Origin: a virus
IMG/VR virus record: IMGVR_UViG_3300009430_000001
Coordinates: 1 to 64,000 of that record
Length of the DNA: 64,000 nucleotides
Reading direction: 5' to 3' (one strand)
The notes below the pieces were generated by a model. It searched no databases, was not told the DNA's origin, and was given only the letters and a program-made list of their open reading frames with translations. Position numbers and translations under genes: made by a program. Shown here one piece after another: positions 62,749-64,000 of this stretch. Numbering within the stretch: the stretch's first letter is position 1; each line of letters starts with the position of its first letter.

Positions 62749-63329
62749 TGGCGGTCACACGATTGGCTGGCAAGGCATTGCGCGGGGTCTGGCATCGCAA
62801 GCCCTTGAAGGATCTGGGCACCTGGGAGCACACGCGGCAGGCCGTGATGCCGCGGGGAGCCCTGGAGTGGGGGGTGGAACTGGCGCCGGACCTGATCGGG
62901 GCAGGCATGATGATGATGAACATGGAGGGCGCCACGCCACTGGAGCGGGCGATGGCCGGGGCCTTTGATCTCGGCGCCGGGCTGGGCCTGTCGTTCGGCG
63001 GTCGCCTGGCCGGCGGAGCCATCGGAGACGCTGGGGCCAGGCTGGGCGGCGCGACTCGCGCACGGGATTTGCGCCGCGCGGCGAGCACCGGCGCCGGCAT
63101 CGGTGGCTACGTCGGTCCGATGTCGATGATAGTGATGCCCTACGAGAAGCTCAACCCGGCCTATGGCGGTTACGTGGAGCGCATGCAGGCGCAGGGCGCG
63201 CAGCAGCAGGAATTGTCACCGGAGGAATACGGCATGCTTCAGCAGCTGTATCTCAATGCTGCGCAGAGTCCGAAGGTGACGGGCCTGCAGGAGGCGTTGG
63301 GAATGTCGGGGATGCCGATGTATGGCTGA
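62748..63329 (+). CDS. Gly/Ala-rich membrane-interacting virion-type protein
   Basis: The 193-residue product opens VTRLAGKALRGVWHRKPL. Gly/Ala-rich hydrophobic stretches (AMAGAFDLGAGLGLSFGGRL, GAGIGGYVGPMSMIVMPYEK) and a helical Gln-rich C-terminus follow. The start overlaps the upstream stop. Similar in style to proteins ejected through the host envelope. Confidence 0.6.
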   Translation: MAVTRLAGKALRGVWHRKPLKDLGTWEHTRQAVMPRGALEWGVELAPDLIGAGMMMMNMEGATPLERAMAGAFDLGAGLGLSFGGRLAGGAIGDAGARLGGATRARDLRRAASTGAGIGGYVGPMSMIVMPYEKLNPAYGGYVERMQAQGAQQQELSPEEYGMLQQLYLNAAQSPKVTGLQEALGMSGMPMYG

Positions 63330-64000
63330 AGTCGTTGTCAATGAACAGCAGGGCACCGCGCAGCACAAGCGCAATGTGTGGGAGCAGCTTGTCGAGGGCT
63401 TCTATCGTGGTGCAGAGGATCGGTCTTATGAGATAGGTGCCACGCCGGTTGAACACATCATTCACGATGCGGCGTGGAATCCGAAAAACTGGCAGCAGGC
63501 CTATCGCGGCACCGGCGATCGTCCACCGACATTTGCTGAGCGCATTGGTGCGACGATGGGTTTGGCGGTCAAGGATTTGATGCGAGATGGCTCTCGCATT
63601 CCCTACTGGGCGCTCAATCACCCATTGGCGATCTATGGTGTTGCCAGTGATGCAGCGGCAGAAGCGGCGGGGCTGCGGCCTGATTATGCGGCGCTTGAAA
63701 AGCATGCTAAGAAAAACAAGACATCGATTGACAGGGATGTCCTGCAGGCGCAATGGGAAGAGCACATGGGCTTCGACAAGAAGCGCATTCCGCTTGTCAT
63801 TGCCGGCCGCGCTGCTCCATTCATTGGTGCTGCGGCATTGGTGCAAGCGTCCGGCAACCATGATTTGCTGAATCCACTCGAAGGTGGGCGCTCTCCGGGC
63901 TTTGAGGCTGTCATTCCACAAGAGGGGGATCCGACAAAGTCGGCGAATGTGCCGGGTGAAGTAGTTGCTCGTTACCTCTTTGGCCGTACGGGGCGCCTGT
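63322..64000 (+). CDS. Virion-type protein, 5' part (runs off the window)
   Basis: The ATG at 63322 lies inside the last codons of the previous gene, in another frame. At least 226 residues are visible and the frame is open to the window end. It includes WEQLVEGFYRGAEDRSYEIG, TFAERIGATMGLAVKDLMRD and VIAGRAAPFIGAAALVQASG (a possible membrane segment). Function unknown; the operon context is structural. Confidence 0.65.
   Translation, partial: MAEVVVNEQQGTAQHKRNVWEQLVEGFYRGAEDRSYEIGATPVEHIIHDAAWNPKNWQQAYRGTGDRPPTFAERIGATMGLAVKDLMRDGSRIPYWALNHPLAIYGVASDAAAEAAGLRPDYAALEKHAKKNKTSIDRDVLQAQWEEHMGFDKKRIPLVIAGRAAPFIGAAALVQASGNHDLLNPLEGGRSPGFEAVIPQEGDPTKSANVPGEVVARYLFGRTGRL

Noticed and set aside
1-64000. 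tRNA genes and CRISPR arrays
   Set aside because: No cloverleaf-like segment with a GTTCRANYC arm in context and no regularly spaced identical repeats were found by eye; a tRNAscan run would settle the former.

Overview
This window is a piece of a large double-stranded DNA phage genome, most likely a GC-rich tailed cyanophage of a unicellular picocyanobacterium (Synechococcus/Cyanobium type). Tail-fibre and tail-collar genes, a holin/lysozyme/peptidase lysis cassette, a primase-helicase, an SSB and many very small tightly overlapping ORFs show that it is a phage. A cyanobacterial-type AbrB regulator (17501-17902), an NblA-like phycobilisome-degradation protein (19225-19443) and a cyanobacterial-style sigma-70 factor (18187-19131) point to a cyanobacterial host. 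No tRNA, rRNA or CRISPR array was seen.

Layout. 1-15614 (+) is a late region of modular tail-fibre genes in two clusters around a lysis cassette (two-TM holin-like pair, T4-type lysozyme, C39-type peptidase). 15601-16871 (-) is a cassette of overlapping small genes, followed by a serine recombinase with an internal deletion (16945-17322). 17216-19131 (-) holds AbrB and the sigma factor; the nblA-like gene is divergent. 19479-23770 (+) has a permuted M23-like protein, a dNMP kinase, MazG and small DNA-binding proteins. 23483-30063 (-) has an unusual Dam-like protein, an SSB and a primase-helicase, with a non-coding origin-like segment (27121-27636) between the last two. 30163-31077 (+) carries a divergent HTH regulator. 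31142-34597 (-) includes a RecB/Cas4-like nuclease. 34734-35414 (+) is an AP2-HNH homing endonuclease. 35436-56596 (-) is a long accessory/early region of small genes with a DUF932 protein, a clamp-like protein, DUF6915 and DUF6878 proteins and a second HNH-like gene. It is interrupted by two plus-strand islands of virion-type genes (49853-51031, 51649-52716). 56841-64000 (+) starts another late structural region, dominated by a 1380-residue protein, and runs off the end.

Three repeated regulatory elements cut across this map and are the most novel content. (1) The octamer TACCCTGR lies 26-31 nt upstream of at least ten start codons on both strands and looks like a -10-type element (TAnnnT), perhaps read by the phage sigma factor. 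(2) A near-identical GC hairpin plus T-rich tract (minus-strand form GGCCCCTCCACGGGGGCC) sits just upstream of many small minus-strand genes and is followed by a TGYCCTTC-like block and the start codon. (3) A 17-bp repeat ACTTAGACACAAYGCGG occurs six times, always between genes. Functions are inferred from motifs read by eye; no database search was run.
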